Notes under the pieces: generated by a model
Databases searched by the model: none
Told to the model about the DNA's origin: nothing
Seen by the model: only the letters and a program-made list of their open reading frames with translations
Made by a program: the position numbers and the translations under genes
In this document: piece after piece, positions 16,734 through 26,423 of the stretch
Layout of the letters: each line of letters starts with the position of its first letter
Numbering within the stretch: the first letter of the stretch is position 1
DNA from: Microbacterium oxydans
Lineage (GTDB): Bacteria > Actinomycetota > Actinomycetes > Actinomycetales > Microbacteriaceae
Reading direction: 5' to 3'
DNA length: 64,000 nt
NCBI RefSeq assembly: GCF_900095745.1
Contig: NZ_FMIR01000018.1
Location: forward strand, 1-64,000

Positions 16734-17501
16734 GTGATCCAGGCGATCGACCGCGCGGCGAAGATCCTCGAACTGCTCCAGGGAGCACGCCACCTCGGCA
16801 TCACCGACCTCGCCGCAGCACTCAGCCTGCCGCCGTCGACCGTGCACGGGATCGTGAAGTCGCTGCGCTCGCACGGCCTCGTCGCGAAAGAGCGCGGTGG
16901 ACAGCGCTACATGCTCGGGCCGACGCTGCTGCGCCTGAGCAACGTGTACCTCGACACGCTCGACGTGCGTGCACGGGCCATGCGCTGGACGCAGGAGCTC
17001 GCTCGCCGCACCGACCTCTCGGTACGTCTCGGCGCCCCGCACTTCACCGACGTGCTCGTCATCCATCACAACCTGCGCCCCGACGACAGCCAGCAGATGC
17101 TGGAGACGGGCGTCGCCATCCCTGCGCACGCGTCCGCGATGGGCAAGGTGCTGCTCGCCTACGACCAGGGCTTCCAGCAGAGCGTCTTCGAGCAGCCGCT
17201 GCGCAGCCTCACGGGTGACACGATCACCGACGTCGCCCGCCTCACCCTGGAGCTCCCTGCGATCGCGGAGCGCGGCACCGCCGGCGAGTTCGACGAGGCC
17301 GTGCTGGGCGAGTCCTCGCTCGCCGCACCCGTCGCCGACGCCTCGAACGACATCGTCGCGGCAGTCGCGGTCGTGTTGCCGACCTCGCAGACGCCGGCCT
17401 CTGACGCCATCATGAACGCGTTGCGCGAGACCGCCAGGAACATCTCGCGGGAACTCGGAGCGACCTCGTGGCCGCCCCGCATCGCGCCCGCCGACGACTG
17501 A
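16734..17501 (+). CDS. IclR-family transcriptional regulator of the dha operon
   Basis: 255 residues from GTG 16734, preceded by GGAAGGAGG at 16718-16726. N-terminal winged helix ([44 protein letters not shown]) and the C-terminal IclR effector domain ([14 protein letters not shown], ending in NISRELG). Its divergent position to dhaKLM suggests control of dihydroxyacetone or glycerol use; the effector is not known. Converges with the helicase gene, 18 bases apart. Confidence 0.82.
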   Translation: MIQAIDRAAKILELLQGARHLGITDLAAALSLPPSTVHGIVKSLRSHGLVAKERGGQRYMLGPTLLRLSNVYLDTLDVRARAMRWTQELARRTDLSVRLGAPHFTDVLVIHHNLRPDDSQQMLETGVAIPAHASAMGKVLLAYDQGFQQSVFEQPLRSLTGDTITDVARLTLELPAIAERGTAGEFDEAVLGESSLAAPVADASNDIVAAVAVVLPTSQTPASDAIMNALRETARNISRELGATSWPPRIAPADD

Positions 17502-17519
17502 AGCCGCTCCGGCCCTGAC

Positions 17520-19649
17520 TCAGCCGCGCAATGCCAGCGCGAACGGCAGCACCTGCGTCGCGCCGGACTGCCGCAGCACCCGGGCGGCGACCGTCATCGT
17601 CCATCGACTGTCGACCAGGTCGTCCACGAGAAGCACCGGTCCCGCCGGAACGTCGAGGTGCTCGGCACTGAACCGGTCCCAGAGGCCACCGAGCCGGAAG
17701 ACGCTGTTGCCGCCCGGCTGCCCGGTAGGACCGCCGCCGACCGGTTCGAGCGCCCCGAGATAGGGCAGTCGTCCGACGTCGGCGAGGCCGCGCGCGAGCG
17801 AGTCGACGAGCAGCGGGTGCGACCGCGACGGCAGGGCGACCACGGCCACCGGCCGCTCGTCCCAGCCCCATCCGGCGAGCACACGGATGCAGGCCTGCAG
17901 CAGCTGCGGCGTCACCGGGGTATCCGTCGCCCCCGCGGCGAAGAGCTCGCGCAGCGCACCGCCCCACCCGAGGTCTGTGAGTCGAGCCAGCGCCCGTCCC
18001 TCTCCCGCCTGCTCGTCGACGGGGATGCGGCCCTTGACCGGCACCTCCAGGCGATCGGCACCGGTGGGCCAGGCACGACGGGGTTCAATCGGGACACCGA
18101 CCCGGTCGAGCGACTCCGCGGCCTGCGTGGTCGCGGACTCCCCGATCTCGCGCGGGAACCATCCGCCCGCGCAGTTATCGCATCGCCCGCACGGCGCGGC
18201 CGTGTCGTCATCGAGCGCGCGCTGGAGGAACTCCATGCGGCATCCGTCGGTCTGCTCGTAGTCGATCATGTGCTGCTGCTCGGCGAGGCGCTCGGCGGCG
18301 ATGCGCTCGTAGCGCTCGGCATCGTACGCCCAGGGCTCGCCCGTCGCGACCCAGCCGCCCTGCACGCGTCGCACCGCACCGTCGACGTCGAGCACCTTGA
18401 GCAGCAGCTCGAGCGGCGTCCGCCGGATGTCGACCATCGCCTCGAGTGCCGGCGTCGAGATCGGCGCGTCGCCGAGCGCGCCGATCACCCGCTCCGCGCG
18501 TTCGCGGTCGGGCATCGACGCGGTGGCGAAGTAGTGCCAGATGTCGCGGTCTTCGACGCCGGGGAGCAGCAGCACGTCGGCGCTCTCACTCGCGCGACCG
18601 GCACGGCCGACCTGCTGGTAGTAGGCCACGGGCGACGACGGTGCACCGAGGTGCAGGACGAAGCCCAGATCGGGCTTGTCGAACCCCATGCCCAGCGCAC
18701 TGGTCGCGACGAGCGCCTTGACCTCGTTGCGCTTGAGCATCCCCTCGGACTCCGCGCGCTCGTCGGTGTCGGTCTGCCCGGTGTAGGCGCGGACGTCATG
18801 TCCGTGATCGCGCAGCAGCCGGGCCGTGTCGACCGCCGCGGCGACGGTCAGCGTGTAGATGATGCCCGACCCCGGCAGGTCGTCGAGGTGGCTCAGCAGC
18901 CACGCGAGCCGGCTCGCCGAGTCGCGCAGCCGCAGCACCCCCAACCGCAGCGACGTGCGGGCGAGCGGGCCGCGGATCGTGAGCACGGGTGCCGCGTCGC
19001 CCTCGGTCGTCTCTGCGGCCTGGAGGCTGCCGAGCTGCTCGGCGACATCGGCCACGACGCGGCTGTTCGCGGTCGCGGTGGTCGCCAGTACGGGCACATC
19101 CGCGGGCATCTGCGCGATCAGGTCACGCAGCCGCCGGTAGTCGGGGCGGAAGTCGTGCCCCCAGTCGCTGATGCAGTGCGCCTCATCGACCACGAGCATC
19201 CCGATGCGACGCACGAGTGCCGGCAGCTGCTGTTCGCGGAAGGCAGGATTGTTGAGCCGCTCGGGCGAGACCAGCAGCACGTCGACCTCGTCGCGATCGA
19301 GCTGAGCGAGCACGTCGGACCACTCGTGCGCGTTGGTGGAGTTGATCGCGACCGCGCGTACTCCCGCCCGCTCGGCGGCGGCGATCTGGTCGCGCATGAG
19401 CGCCAGCAGCGGCGAGACGAGCACGGTCGGTCCCGCGCCCTGACGTCGCAGCAGCAGCGTCGCCACGAAGTACACCGCGGACTTGCCCCATCCCGTGCGC
19501 TGCACCACGAGCGCACGCCGGCGCCCCTCGACCAGAGCCTCGATCGCCTCGTACTGGCCGTCGTGGAAGTCGGCATCCGGTCGGCCGACGAGCTCCCGAA
19601 GGGCTGACAGTGCGGCATCGCGGGTGTCGGCAGGAGCGAGGGAGGTCAT
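17520..19649 (-). CDS. recQ: RecQ-family ATP-dependent DNA helicase with C-terminal phosphoribosyltransferase-like domain
   Basis: 709 residues. SF2 helicase core: Walker A variant VVQRTGWGKSAVYF, DEAH box VVDEAHCISDWGHDFRPDYR, SAT-type motif LATTATAN, motif VI QQVGRAGR. A RecQ zinc-binding block follows (CRMEFLQRALDDDTAAPCGRCDNC, four Cys). The last 130 or so residues carry GPVLLVDDLVDSRWTMTVAAR, which resembles a PRPP-binding loop; this extension is seen in actinobacterial RecQ proteins of about 700 residues. Start at ATG 19649; GTG 19667 is an alternative. Role in recombination and repair; no link to the neighbouring catabolic genes is evident. Confidence 0.88.
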   Translation of the reverse strand: MTSLAPADTRDAALSALRELVGRPDADFHDGQYEAIEALVEGRRRALVVQRTGWGKSAVYFVATLLLRRQGAGPTVLVSPLLALMRDQIAAAERAGVRAVAINSTNAHEWSDVLAQLDRDEVDVLLVSPERLNNPAFREQQLPALVRRIGMLVVDEAHCISDWGHDFRPDYRRLRDLIAQMPADVPVLATTATANSRVVADVAEQLGSLQAAETTEGDAAPVLTIRGPLARTSLRLGVLRLRDSASRLAWLLSHLDDLPGSGIIYTLTVAAAVDTARLLRDHGHDVRAYTGQTDTDERAESEGMLKRNEVKALVATSALGMGFDKPDLGFVLHLGAPSSPVAYYQQVGRAGRASESADVLLLPGVEDRDIWHYFATASMPDRERAERVIGALGDAPISTPALEAMVDIRRTPLELLLKVLDVDGAVRRVQGGWVATGEPWAYDAERYERIAAERLAEQQHMIDYEQTDGCRMEFLQRALDDDTAAPCGRCDNCAGGWFPREIGESATTQAAESLDRVGVPIEPRRAWPTGADRLEVPVKGRIPVDEQAGEGRALARLTDLGWGGALRELFAAGATDTPVTPQLLQACIRVLAGWGWDERPVAVVALPSRSHPLLVDSLARGLADVGRLPYLGALEPVGGGPTGQPGGNSVFRLGGLWDRFSAEHLDVPAGPVLLVDDLVDSRWTMTVAARVLRQSGATQVLPFALALRG

Positions 19650-19742
19650 GCCTCCACTCTGCCTCACCCCGCCGACACGGCCGGCCCCTCATCCCCAGCC
19701 CGCTCGCATCCCGGGCGCGCATCCGTCGTCTAGCGTGAAGGA

Positions 19743-20162
19743 ATGATCACTCGCGAGCTCGCCGTCACCCTTCGAGAGGCCGGACTCGTCTGGCACCCGG
19801 CGGAGGGCGACCGCTTCCAGCTCGATCTGCCCGACGAGGTCGAACTCGAGGCGGAGGCCGAGATCTTCACGGTCAGCGAGATGACGATCGAGGCCAGGCA
19901 GACCCCGAGCGGAACCGACCTCGCCTTCAACGGCACGACCGAGTGGGCGCTCGACGCGGTGACGCTCGCCGACGCGGTGTGGCTACCGCGCGAAGACCAA
20001 CTGCGCGAGCTCCTGCGCGGCACCTTCCGCTCACTGACGCGTGTCGAGGATGCCTTCCGCGTCGAGATCGAGATCGCGGACACCTCCGAGATCTTCGAGC
20101 ATCCGGACCCGTCCGAAGCATATGGTCGCGCTCTGCTGGAGTTGATCTCCCGCTCGCACTGA
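19743..20162 (+). CDS. Conserved actinobacterial protein of unknown function
   Basis: 139 residues, acidic, soluble, no signal peptide. I recognise the general pattern (TRELAVTLREAGLVWHPA ... FTVSEMTIEA ... FNGTTEWALDAVTL ... WLPREDQLRELL) as a small protein family common in Microbacteriaceae; similar proteins are sometimes labelled pilus assembly CpaE, which I would not trust. GAAGGA sits directly before the ATG and TAGCGT (19731-19736) seven bases upstream looks like a -10 box, so translation may start at or very near the 5' end of the mRNA. Confidence 0.7.
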   Translation: MITRELAVTLREAGLVWHPAEGDRFQLDLPDEVELEAEAEIFTVSEMTIEARQTPSGTDLAFNGTTEWALDAVTLADAVWLPREDQLRELLRGTFRSLTRVEDAFRVEIEIADTSEIFEHPDPSEAYGRALLELISRSH

Positions 20163-20209
20163 CCCGCGCTCGGGGGACGTGTTGAAACCGGCCATCCTCT
20201 GTGTCAGAA

Positions 20210-20231
20210 TTACCTAACGATCGGTCAGTAA
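20210..20231. promoter_or_regulatory. PaaR-type operator in front of paaABCDE-paaG
   Basis: TTACC, TAA, CGATCGGTCAGTAA: differs from the site at 4741-4762 only in the three spacer bases. It lies 24 bases before the paaA start, where a bound repressor would block the promoter. Identity of two 22-bp sites 15 kb apart, both in front of paa genes, is strong evidence for one shared regulator. Confidence 0.85.
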
Positions 20232-20255
20232 AGATGGCCTGATGCCGAGGAGTCG

Positions 20256-21233
20256 ATGATGACCAGTCCCGCAGACCTGTCCCTCGTGGGCGAGATCTCC
20301 GATGAGGAGCGTCTCTTCGACGAACTCATCGCGAACGAGCAGCGCATCGAGCCGCGCGACTGGATGCCCGACGCCTACCGCAAGACCCTGGTGCGCCAGA
20401 TCTCCCAGCACGCGCACTCCGAGATCATCGGCATGCAGCCCGAGGGCAACTGGATCACGCGCGCCCCGAGCCTCAAGCGCAAAGCAATCCTGATGGCCAA
20501 GGTGCAGGACGAAGCGGGCCATGGCCTCTACCTCTACTCCGCCGCGCAGACCCTGGGCACCACTCGCGACGAGATGATGGACCAGCTCATCAGCGGCAAG
20601 GCCAAGTACTCGTCGATCTTCAACTACCCGACCCCCACCTGGGCCGACATGGGCGCCATCGGCTGGCTCGTCGACGGGGCGGCGATCTGCAACCAGGTCC
20701 CGCTGTGCCGCGCGTCATACGGCCCCTACGGACGCGCGATGGTGCGGGTCTGCAAAGAGGAATCGTTCCACCAGCGCCAGGGCTTCGAGATCCTGCTCTC
20801 CCTCATGCGCGGTACCGACGAGCAGCGCGAGATGGCACAGGATGCCGTGAACCGCTGGTACTGGCCGAGCCTGGCGATGTTCGGGCCGCCCGACGACCAG
20901 TCCCCGAACTCGGCGCAGTCCATGAAATGGAAGATCAAGCGCTTCACGAACGACGAGCTGCGTCAGCGCTTCGTCGGGATGCTCGTGCCACAGGCCGAGA
21001 TCCTCGGCGTGACCCTGCCCGATCCCGACCTGCGTTTCGACGAGGCGACAGGGCAGTACGTGATCGGCGAGATCGACTGGGACGAGTTCTTCGAAGTGCT
21101 GCGCGGCAACGGTCCGTGCAACGCCGAGAGGCTGGAGCGCCGTCGCACCGCGCATGAAGAGGGCGCCTGGGTGCGGGAGGCCGCGGCCGAGTATGCGCGC
21201 AAGCAGTCCCTGAAGACGAAGGCGGTGGCGTGA
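20256..21233 (+). CDS. paaA: 1,2-phenylacetyl-CoA epoxidase, catalytic subunit A
   Basis: 325 residues. Diiron carboxylate protein of the bacterial multicomponent monooxygenase type. Iron-ligand segments visible: [20 protein letters not shown] (ExxH) and [18 protein letters not shown] (ExxH). GAGGAG precedes the ATG; a second ATG follows at 20259. With PaaB, C and E it converts phenylacetyl-CoA to the ring-1,2-epoxide using O2. First gene of paaABCDE-G, directly behind a PaaR-type operator. Confidence 0.95.
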   Translation: MMTSPADLSLVGEISDEERLFDELIANEQRIEPRDWMPDAYRKTLVRQISQHAHSEIIGMQPEGNWITRAPSLKRKAILMAKVQDEAGHGLYLYSAAQTLGTTRDEMMDQLISGKAKYSSIFNYPTPTWADMGAIGWLVDGAAICNQVPLCRASYGPYGRAMVRVCKEESFHQRQGFEILLSLMRGTDEQREMAQDAVNRWYWPSLAMFGPPDDQSPNSAQSMKWKIKRFTNDELRQRFVGMLVPQAEILGVTLPDPDLRFDEATGQYVIGEIDWDEFFEVLRGNGPCNAERLERRRTAHEEGAWVREAAAEYARKQSLKTKAVA

Positions 21234-21538
21234 TGGCGACTCCGGGAGCCGACGAACGCGAACCCTGGCCGCTGTGGGAGGTGTTCGTCCGCGCGAACCG
21301 CGGGCTGAGCCATGTGCACGTCGGTTCGCTGCACGCCCCGGATGCCGAGATGGCGATCCGCAACGCCCGCGACCTCTACACGCGTCGCGGCGAGGGCGTG
21401 TCTATCTGGGTCGCACCGGCTGAGGCGATCACGACGAGCGACCCCGACGCCAAGGGCGCCTACTTCGAGAGCCCCGTCGGCAAGAACTATCGTCACGCCG
21501 TGTACTACACGGCCTCCGAGGGGGTGCCGCACCTGTGA
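21230..21538 (+). CDS. paaB: 1,2-phenylacetyl-CoA epoxidase, subunit B
   Basis: 102 residues; ATG overlaps the paaA stop by four bases. Contains the family pattern [30 protein letters not shown] and [18 protein letters not shown]. PaaB is a small subunit thought to bridge or stabilise the PaaA-PaaC core for electron transfer. Its length is usual for the family. Confidence 0.95.
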   Translation: MMATPGADEREPWPLWEVFVRANRGLSHVHVGSLHAPDAEMAIRNARDLYTRRGEGVSIWVAPAEAITTSDPDAKGAYFESPVGKNYRHAVYYTASEGVPHL

Positions 21539-22398
21539 GCACCGCGCACCCGAACACCGCGCACGAGAACATCGACGTCCACGGCGACGTCCACGGTGAT
21601 GTCTCGGTCGATGAGCTCCGCCTCTCGCAGGAGCTCTCCGGCACCGGCGCGGTCGCCGCATCGGCCGACATCGCGGAGTACGCGCTGCGCCTCGGTGACG
21701 ACGCGCTCATCCTCTCCCAGCAATTGGGCGCCTGGATCTCCCGCGCCCCCGAACTCGAAGAAGACGTCGCCCTCGGGAACATCGCCCTCGACCTGCTCGG
21801 GCACGCGAGGTCCTTCCTGCACTACGCGGGGTCGTACGACGGGCGCAGCGAAGACGACCTGGCCTTCTTCCGCGACGAGCCCGAGTTCCGGTGCGCCTGG
21901 ATCGTGCAGCAGCCCAACGGCGACTTCGCCCAGACGATCGCCCGGCAGTTCGTGGTGGCGACATACATGTTCGAGCTCTATTCGGCCCTCCGGGCGAGCA
22001 GCGACGAGACGTTCGGGGCGATCGCGGAGAAGTCCCTCAAAGAGGTCGACTACCACCGGGACCACGCGGTGCAGTGGATGCTGCGCCTCGCCGGGGGCAC
22101 CGAGGAGTCCCGTACCCGGATCATCCGTGCGATCGGCGACGTCTGGCCGTATGTCGATGAGCTGTTCCGCGACGACGACCTGATCGAGCGTCTCGGTGAT
22201 GCCGCGGTGCGCCCGTCGAGCCTCCGAGCCGGATTCGACGGCGTGGTCGACACGGTCTTCACCGAGGCGGAGTTGCCGGTCCCGGCGGTCGCGGCATCCT
22301 CCGCCGGCGGACGGCACGGTGCCCACGCGACGCCGCTCGGCCACGTCCTCGCCGAGATGCAGGTGCTCGCACGGCGGCATCCGGGGGCGTCATGGTGA
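21535..22398 (+). CDS. paaC: 1,2-phenylacetyl-CoA epoxidase, structural subunit C
   Basis: 287 residues from GTG 21535, which overlaps the paaB stop (GTGA). An N-terminal extension of about 40 residues with a His/Asp-rich stretch precedes the core, so a later start is possible, but the next good one is not obvious. Core: ALRLGDDALILSQQLGAWISRAPELEEDVALGNIALDLLGHAR and SLKEVDYHRDHAVQWMLRLAGGT. PaaC is the ferritin-like partner of PaaA without a catalytic diiron site. Confidence 0.92.
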   Translation: MSTAHPNTAHENIDVHGDVHGDVSVDELRLSQELSGTGAVAASADIAEYALRLGDDALILSQQLGAWISRAPELEEDVALGNIALDLLGHARSFLHYAGSYDGRSEDDLAFFRDEPEFRCAWIVQQPNGDFAQTIARQFVVATYMFELYSALRASSDETFGAIAEKSLKEVDYHRDHAVQWMLRLAGGTEESRTRIIRAIGDVWPYVDELFRDDDLIERLGDAAVRPSSLRAGFDGVVDTVFTEAELPVPAVAASSAGGRHGAHATPLGHVLAEMQVLARRHPGASW

Positions 22399-22886
22399 CC
22401 CTCACTCCGACCCAGGATGCCTGGCGCATCGCCGCTGCGGTCCCCGACCCCGAGGTGCCCGTCCTCACGATCGAGGACCTCGGTGTGCTCCGCGCTGTCG
22501 AGGCGGACGGCGATCGCGTGCGGGTCGACATCACCCCGACCTACAGCGGCTGCCCAGCGATGGACACGATCCGCGACGACGTCATCCTCGCGCTCACGGC
22601 GGCGGGATACGACCGGGTCGAGGTGCGCCTCGTCCTCTCCCCCGCCTGGACGACCGACTGGATGTCGGATGCCGGCAAGGCCAAGCTCGCCGCCTACGGC
22701 ATCGCCCCGCCGTCCGGCCGCGCCGCGGTGTCGACCGGACCGATCCGGCTCTCGCTGAGCGTGCGCTGCCCGCGTTGCGGCTCCCTCGACACCCGTGAGG
22801 TGTCCCACTTCGGCTCCACCTCGTGCAAGGCGCTGTTCGAATGCCGGGCCTGCCTCGAGCCCTTCGACCACTTCAAGGTGCACTGA
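22392..22886 (+). CDS. paaD: Phenylacetyl-CoA epoxidase assembly protein D (MIP18/DUF59 + zinc ribbon)
   Basis: 164 residues. N-terminal DUF59 domain (VPDPEVPVLTIEDLGVLR, TPTYSGCPAMDTI) and a C-terminal zinc-ribbon-like block with CPRCGS and CRACLEPF. PaaD is not part of the purified epoxidase; it is believed to help build the iron centre or the Fe-S cluster of PaaE. Overlaps paaC by seven bases. Confidence 0.92.
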   Translation: MVTLTPTQDAWRIAAAVPDPEVPVLTIEDLGVLRAVEADGDRVRVDITPTYSGCPAMDTIRDDVILALTAAGYDRVEVRLVLSPAWTTDWMSDAGKAKLAAYGIAPPSGRAAVSTGPIRLSLSVRCPRCGSLDTREVSHFGSTSCKALFECRACLEPFDHFKVH

Positions 22887-22887
22887 C

Positions 22888-24051
22888 ATGTCGCTCTTCA
22901 CGTCCGCGCCGGCTTCCGTCCCCCGCGCGACGACCTCCCGCGAGACCGCTCCTCGAAAGCGCGCCCGCTTCCACACGCTCACGGTCGAGGACGTACGTCC
23001 GCTCACCGACGACGCGGTCGAGGTTTCGTTCACGGTGCCCGCCGCCCTGGCCGCCGAGTACGACCATCTGCCCGGCCAGTACGTCGCCCTGCGCACGACC
23101 CTCGACGGGGTCGAGGTGCGGCGTTCCTATTCGCTGTGCCGCGCGCCGGAGCACCGCTATGACGGGCACGACACGCGCCTCAGCGTCGCGGTGAAGCGCG
23201 ACGAGGGCGGGCTGTTCTCGACGTGGGCGCAGACCGGACTCCAGCCCGGATTCGAGATCGACGTGATGAGCCCGCAGGGCACGTTCACCTCGGCGCTTCC
23301 CGACCTCGACGACCGGCACGTGGTCGGGATCGCCGCCGGCTCCGGCATCACGCCGCTGATGGCGCTCGCGCACACGGTGCTGACCCGGTCGGACACGTCG
23401 AGATTCACGCTGCTCTATACGAACCGGGCGACGCTGGACGTGATGTTCCTCGAGGACCTCGCCGACCTCAAGGATCGATACCCGACACGGCTCGTGCTGC
23501 ACCATGTGCTCTCCCGAGAGCAGCGGGCGGCACCGGTGCTCTCGGGGCGGATCGACGACGAGAAGCTGCGCACGATCCTCGGCACGCTCATCCCTCCGGC
23601 CACCGTCGACGAATGGTTCCTCTGTGGACCGCTCGCCCTGGTCGACCTCTGTCGCGAGGTGCTGGCCGACGTCGGCGTCGACCGGTCGCACATCCGCTTC
23701 GAGCTCTTCACGACCGGAGACGAGCCGGCTCGCGCGGCCCGACCGGTGCAGGTGCGCGCCGGCGAGAAGACCGTGCGGATCGAGGTCACCCTCGACGGTG
23801 TCTCGTCGACGGTCGAGAGCCCGGTCGACGCGCACGAGTCGGTGCTGAACGCCGCCCTGCGCGTGCGCCCCGATGCGCCCTTCGCCTGTGCAGGCGGGGT
23901 CTGCGGCACCTGCCGAGCACGCGTGCTCGAGGGCAGCGTCACCATGACCGAGAACTACGCCCTGGAGCCGGACGAGCTCGAACGCGGGTTCGTCCTCACC
24001 TGCCAGTCCCACCCGACCAGCGACCGTGTGGTCGTCGACTACGACGTCTGA
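22888..24051 (+). CDS. paaE: 1,2-phenylacetyl-CoA epoxidase, reductase subunit E
   Basis: 387 residues. N-terminal ferredoxin-NADP reductase module (RRSYSLCRAPE flavin-binding, GIAAGSGITPLMALAHTVL nucleotide-binding) and a C-terminal plant-type [2Fe-2S] domain with ligands in ACAGGVCGTCRARV and the last Cys in VLTCQSHP. Passes electrons from NADPH to the PaaA diiron site. Starts one base after the paaD stop. In-frame starts further upstream would overlap paaD. Confidence 0.94.
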   Translation: MSLFTSAPASVPRATTSRETAPRKRARFHTLTVEDVRPLTDDAVEVSFTVPAALAAEYDHLPGQYVALRTTLDGVEVRRSYSLCRAPEHRYDGHDTRLSVAVKRDEGGLFSTWAQTGLQPGFEIDVMSPQGTFTSALPDLDDRHVVGIAAGSGITPLMALAHTVLTRSDTSRFTLLYTNRATLDVMFLEDLADLKDRYPTRLVLHHVLSREQRAAPVLSGRIDDEKLRTILGTLIPPATVDEWFLCGPLALVDLCREVLADVGVDRSHIRFELFTTGDEPARAARPVQVRAGEKTVRIEVTLDGVSSTVESPVDAHESVLNAALRVRPDAPFACAGGVCGTCRARVLEGSVTMTENYALEPDELERGFVLTCQSHPTSDRVVVDYDV

Positions 24052-24063
24052 CCAGGAGCCTTC

Positions 24064-24834
24064 ATGATCGACCTCACCGTCGCCGACGACGTCGCGACGA
24101 TCGTGTTGAATGCGCCGGCGAAACTCAATGCTCTCGACGAGCGGGCGCTGGCCGAGTTGGATGCCGCCTACGAGGCCGCGGAGGTCGCGGGCGTGCGTGC
24201 ACTGGTGCTCCGCGGTGAGGGGCGTGCGTTCTGCGCCGGCCGGAACATCTCGGGCGTCGACCCGCGGAACGACGATGTACTCGGCTACCTCGGCGGGCTC
24301 GTCACCCCGCTGCTGCAGCGGATGGCGCGGTTCCCTGCGCCGACCTTCGCGGTGGCGCACGGCGCCTGTCTCGGCGTCGGCCTCGGCCTGTTGATCGCGA
24401 CCGATGTCGTCTACGTCGCCGAGTCCGCGAAGATCGGCTCCCCGTTCGCCGCGCTCGGCGCGACCCTCGACTCCGGCGGCCATGCGCTCTTCCTCGACCG
24501 GCTCGGGGCGCACAAGACGCTCGACCTCATCTACACGGGACGCCTGATGAGCGGGGCGGAGGCCGTGGCATCGGGCCTGTTCTCGCGGGTCTTCCCCGAC
24601 GATGAGGTCGTCCAGGCGACGACGGATGCCGCGGCCGCCGCCGCCCGCGGCGCCACAGCGGCGTTCCTGGCGAGCAAGGAACTGATCGCCCGCATCCGCG
24701 ACGAGCGTCTCGCGCTGTGGGACGCGGTCGGCATCGAGAACGCGGCGCAGGCCGCCCTGTGCGACACCGATGACTACCGCGAAGGGTTCGCCGCCTTCCA
24801 GGAGAAGCGGAAGCCCGAGTTCCGCGGCCGCTGA
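24064..24834 (+). CDS. paaG: Ring-1,2-epoxyphenylacetyl-CoA isomerase (PaaG-like crotonase)
   Basis: 256 residues, crotonase fold (FCAGRNISGVDP, AHGACLGVGLGLLIATDVVY). The two hydratase glutamates are missing: GVGLGL instead of GGGxE, and LGATLDSGGHALFL instead of the second Glu. The Asp in LDSGG fits the catalytic Asp of PaaG-type isomerases, which turn the epoxide into oxepin-CoA. Twelve bases downstream of paaE with AGGAG in the gap. Last gene of the block. Confidence 0.82.
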   Translation: MIDLTVADDVATIVLNAPAKLNALDERALAELDAAYEAAEVAGVRALVLRGEGRAFCAGRNISGVDPRNDDVLGYLGGLVTPLLQRMARFPAPTFAVAHGACLGVGLGLLIATDVVYVAESAKIGSPFAALGATLDSGGHALFLDRLGAHKTLDLIYTGRLMSGAEAVASGLFSRVFPDDEVVQATTDAAAAAARGATAAFLASKELIARIRDERLALWDAVGIENAAQAALCDTDDYREGFAAFQEKRKPEFRGR

Positions 24835-24880
24835 GACGCGGCACCGACCCGATGTCGGAGGCCGGTGCGAGAATGCTCGG

Positions 24881-26404
24881 ATGAAGCTCGCAGAGCTCGT
24901 CACCACGACCGACCGCGTCGGCGCCACATCGTCCCGGCTCGCCAAGATCGATGCCCTCGCCGAGCTCCTCGCGCGCGCCGATACCTCCGAGCTCCCGATC
25001 GTCGTGGGTCTCCTCCTCGCGGCACCGCGCCAGGGCAGGCTGGGCGTCGGATGGCGCGGGCTCTCGGCCATCGAGATCGCCCACTCCGACGAATCCACCC
25101 TGACGGTCGGCGATGTCGACGACTCGCTCGATGCCCTCGCCTCGACGTCCGGTTCGGGCTCGGCGGCGGGCCGCACCGGCATCCTCATCGATCTCGGCTC
25201 ACGAGCGACCGCGGCTGAGTGGGACTTCCTCGTGCGTGCGATGCTCGGCGAGCTGCGCACCGGCGCACTGTCGGGCGTCCTCCTCGACGCGATCGCCCGG
25301 GCGGCCGACCGTCCTGCGGCTCTCGTCCGGCGGGCGGCGATGCTGTCGGGCGACCTCGGCGAGACCGCGCGCATCGCCCTCGCGGGGGCTGAAGGCGACC
25401 TCGAGGCGGTCGGGCTCCAGGTCGGGCGACCGGTGCTGCCGATGCTGGCGTCGACGGCGGCGACCGCGTCGGAGGCGCTGCAGGTCACCGGTGAAGCGTC
25501 CGTCGAGTACAAGCTCGACGGGGCCCGCATCCAGGTGCATCGTCATGGCGACGAGGTCGGCGTCTATACGCGGAGCCTCGCCGACATCACCCACCGCGTG
25601 CCCGAGATCGTCGAGATCGTGCGGTCGCTGCCGGTGCACGACATCATCCTCGACGGCGAGACGCTGTCGCTCGACGAAGACGGCGGGCCGCGACCGTTCC
25701 AGGAGACCATGTCGCGCTTCGGGGCCGAGGTCTCGCGGGAGCTCGTGCTGCGACCCTGGTTCTTCGACGTGCTGCACGTCGACGGACGCGACCTGCTCGA
25801 CGAGCCGCTCTCGACGCGGCTGTCCGAGCTGGAACGCGTGGCCGGCGAATGGCGGATGCCCGGCATCGTCACGGCCGATGCCGACGCCGCCGAGCAGCTG
25901 TCGCGCGACGCCCTCGCCGCCGGACACGAGGGTGTCGTGGTCAAGGCGATCGACGCCCCCTACGCCGCCGGGCGCCGCGGCAAGTCGTGGGTCAAGGTCA
26001 AGCCGGTGCTGACCTTCGACCTGGTGGTCCTGGGCGCGGAGTGGGGCTCCGGGCGTCGTCGGGGCTGGCTCTCGAACCTGCACCTCGGCGCGCGCGACCC
26101 CGACGGCGAGTTCGGCGACCCCGGCGGATTCGTCATGGTGGGCAAGACCTTCAAGGGGCTCACCGACGAGCTGCTGCGGTGGCAGACCACCGAGTTTCCC
26201 GAGCACGAGTCGCACCGCACGGCATCCACCGTGTTCCTGCGCCCCGACATCGTCGTCGAGATCGCGATCGACGGTGTGCAGCGCTCCCCGCGATATCCGG
26301 GTGGCATCGCGCTGCGCTTCGCCCGGGTGAAGGGGTACCGACCCGACAAGACCGCGGCAGAGGCCGACACGATCCAGACGCTGCGGTCGCTGCTGCGGGG
26401 ATGA
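24881..26404 (+). CDS. ATP-dependent DNA ligase (LigB type)
   Basis: 507 residues, the same length as the mycobacterial LigB group. Adenylation motif I EYKLDGARIQVHRHG (Lys 211), IILDGETLSLDEDG (motif III region), GHEGVVVKAIDAPYAAGRRGKSWVKVKP (motifs IV and V) and a C-terminal OB domain (LHLGARDPDGEFGDPGGFVMVGKTFKGLTD). An N-terminal DNA-binding domain precedes. GAGAAT lies six bases before the ATG with no ribosome site between, so the message may be leaderless. Likely accessory to the NAD-dependent LigA in repair. Confidence 0.9.
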   Translation: MKLAELVTTTDRVGATSSRLAKIDALAELLARADTSELPIVVGLLLAAPRQGRLGVGWRGLSAIEIAHSDESTLTVGDVDDSLDALASTSGSGSAAGRTGILIDLGSRATAAEWDFLVRAMLGELRTGALSGVLLDAIARAADRPAALVRRAAMLSGDLGETARIALAGAEGDLEAVGLQVGRPVLPMLASTAATASEALQVTGEASVEYKLDGARIQVHRHGDEVGVYTRSLADITHRVPEIVEIVRSLPVHDIILDGETLSLDEDGGPRPFQETMSRFGAEVSRELVLRPWFFDVLHVDGRDLLDEPLSTRLSELERVAGEWRMPGIVTADADAAEQLSRDALAAGHEGVVVKAIDAPYAAGRRGKSWVKVKPVLTFDLVVLGAEWGSGRRRGWLSNLHLGARDPDGEFGDPGGFVMVGKTFKGLTDELLRWQTTEFPEHESHRTASTVFLRPDIVVEIAIDGVQRSPRYPGGIALRFARVKGYRPDKTAAEADTIQTLRSLLRG

Positions 26405-26423
26405 ACCGACGGGTGACCGTGGC

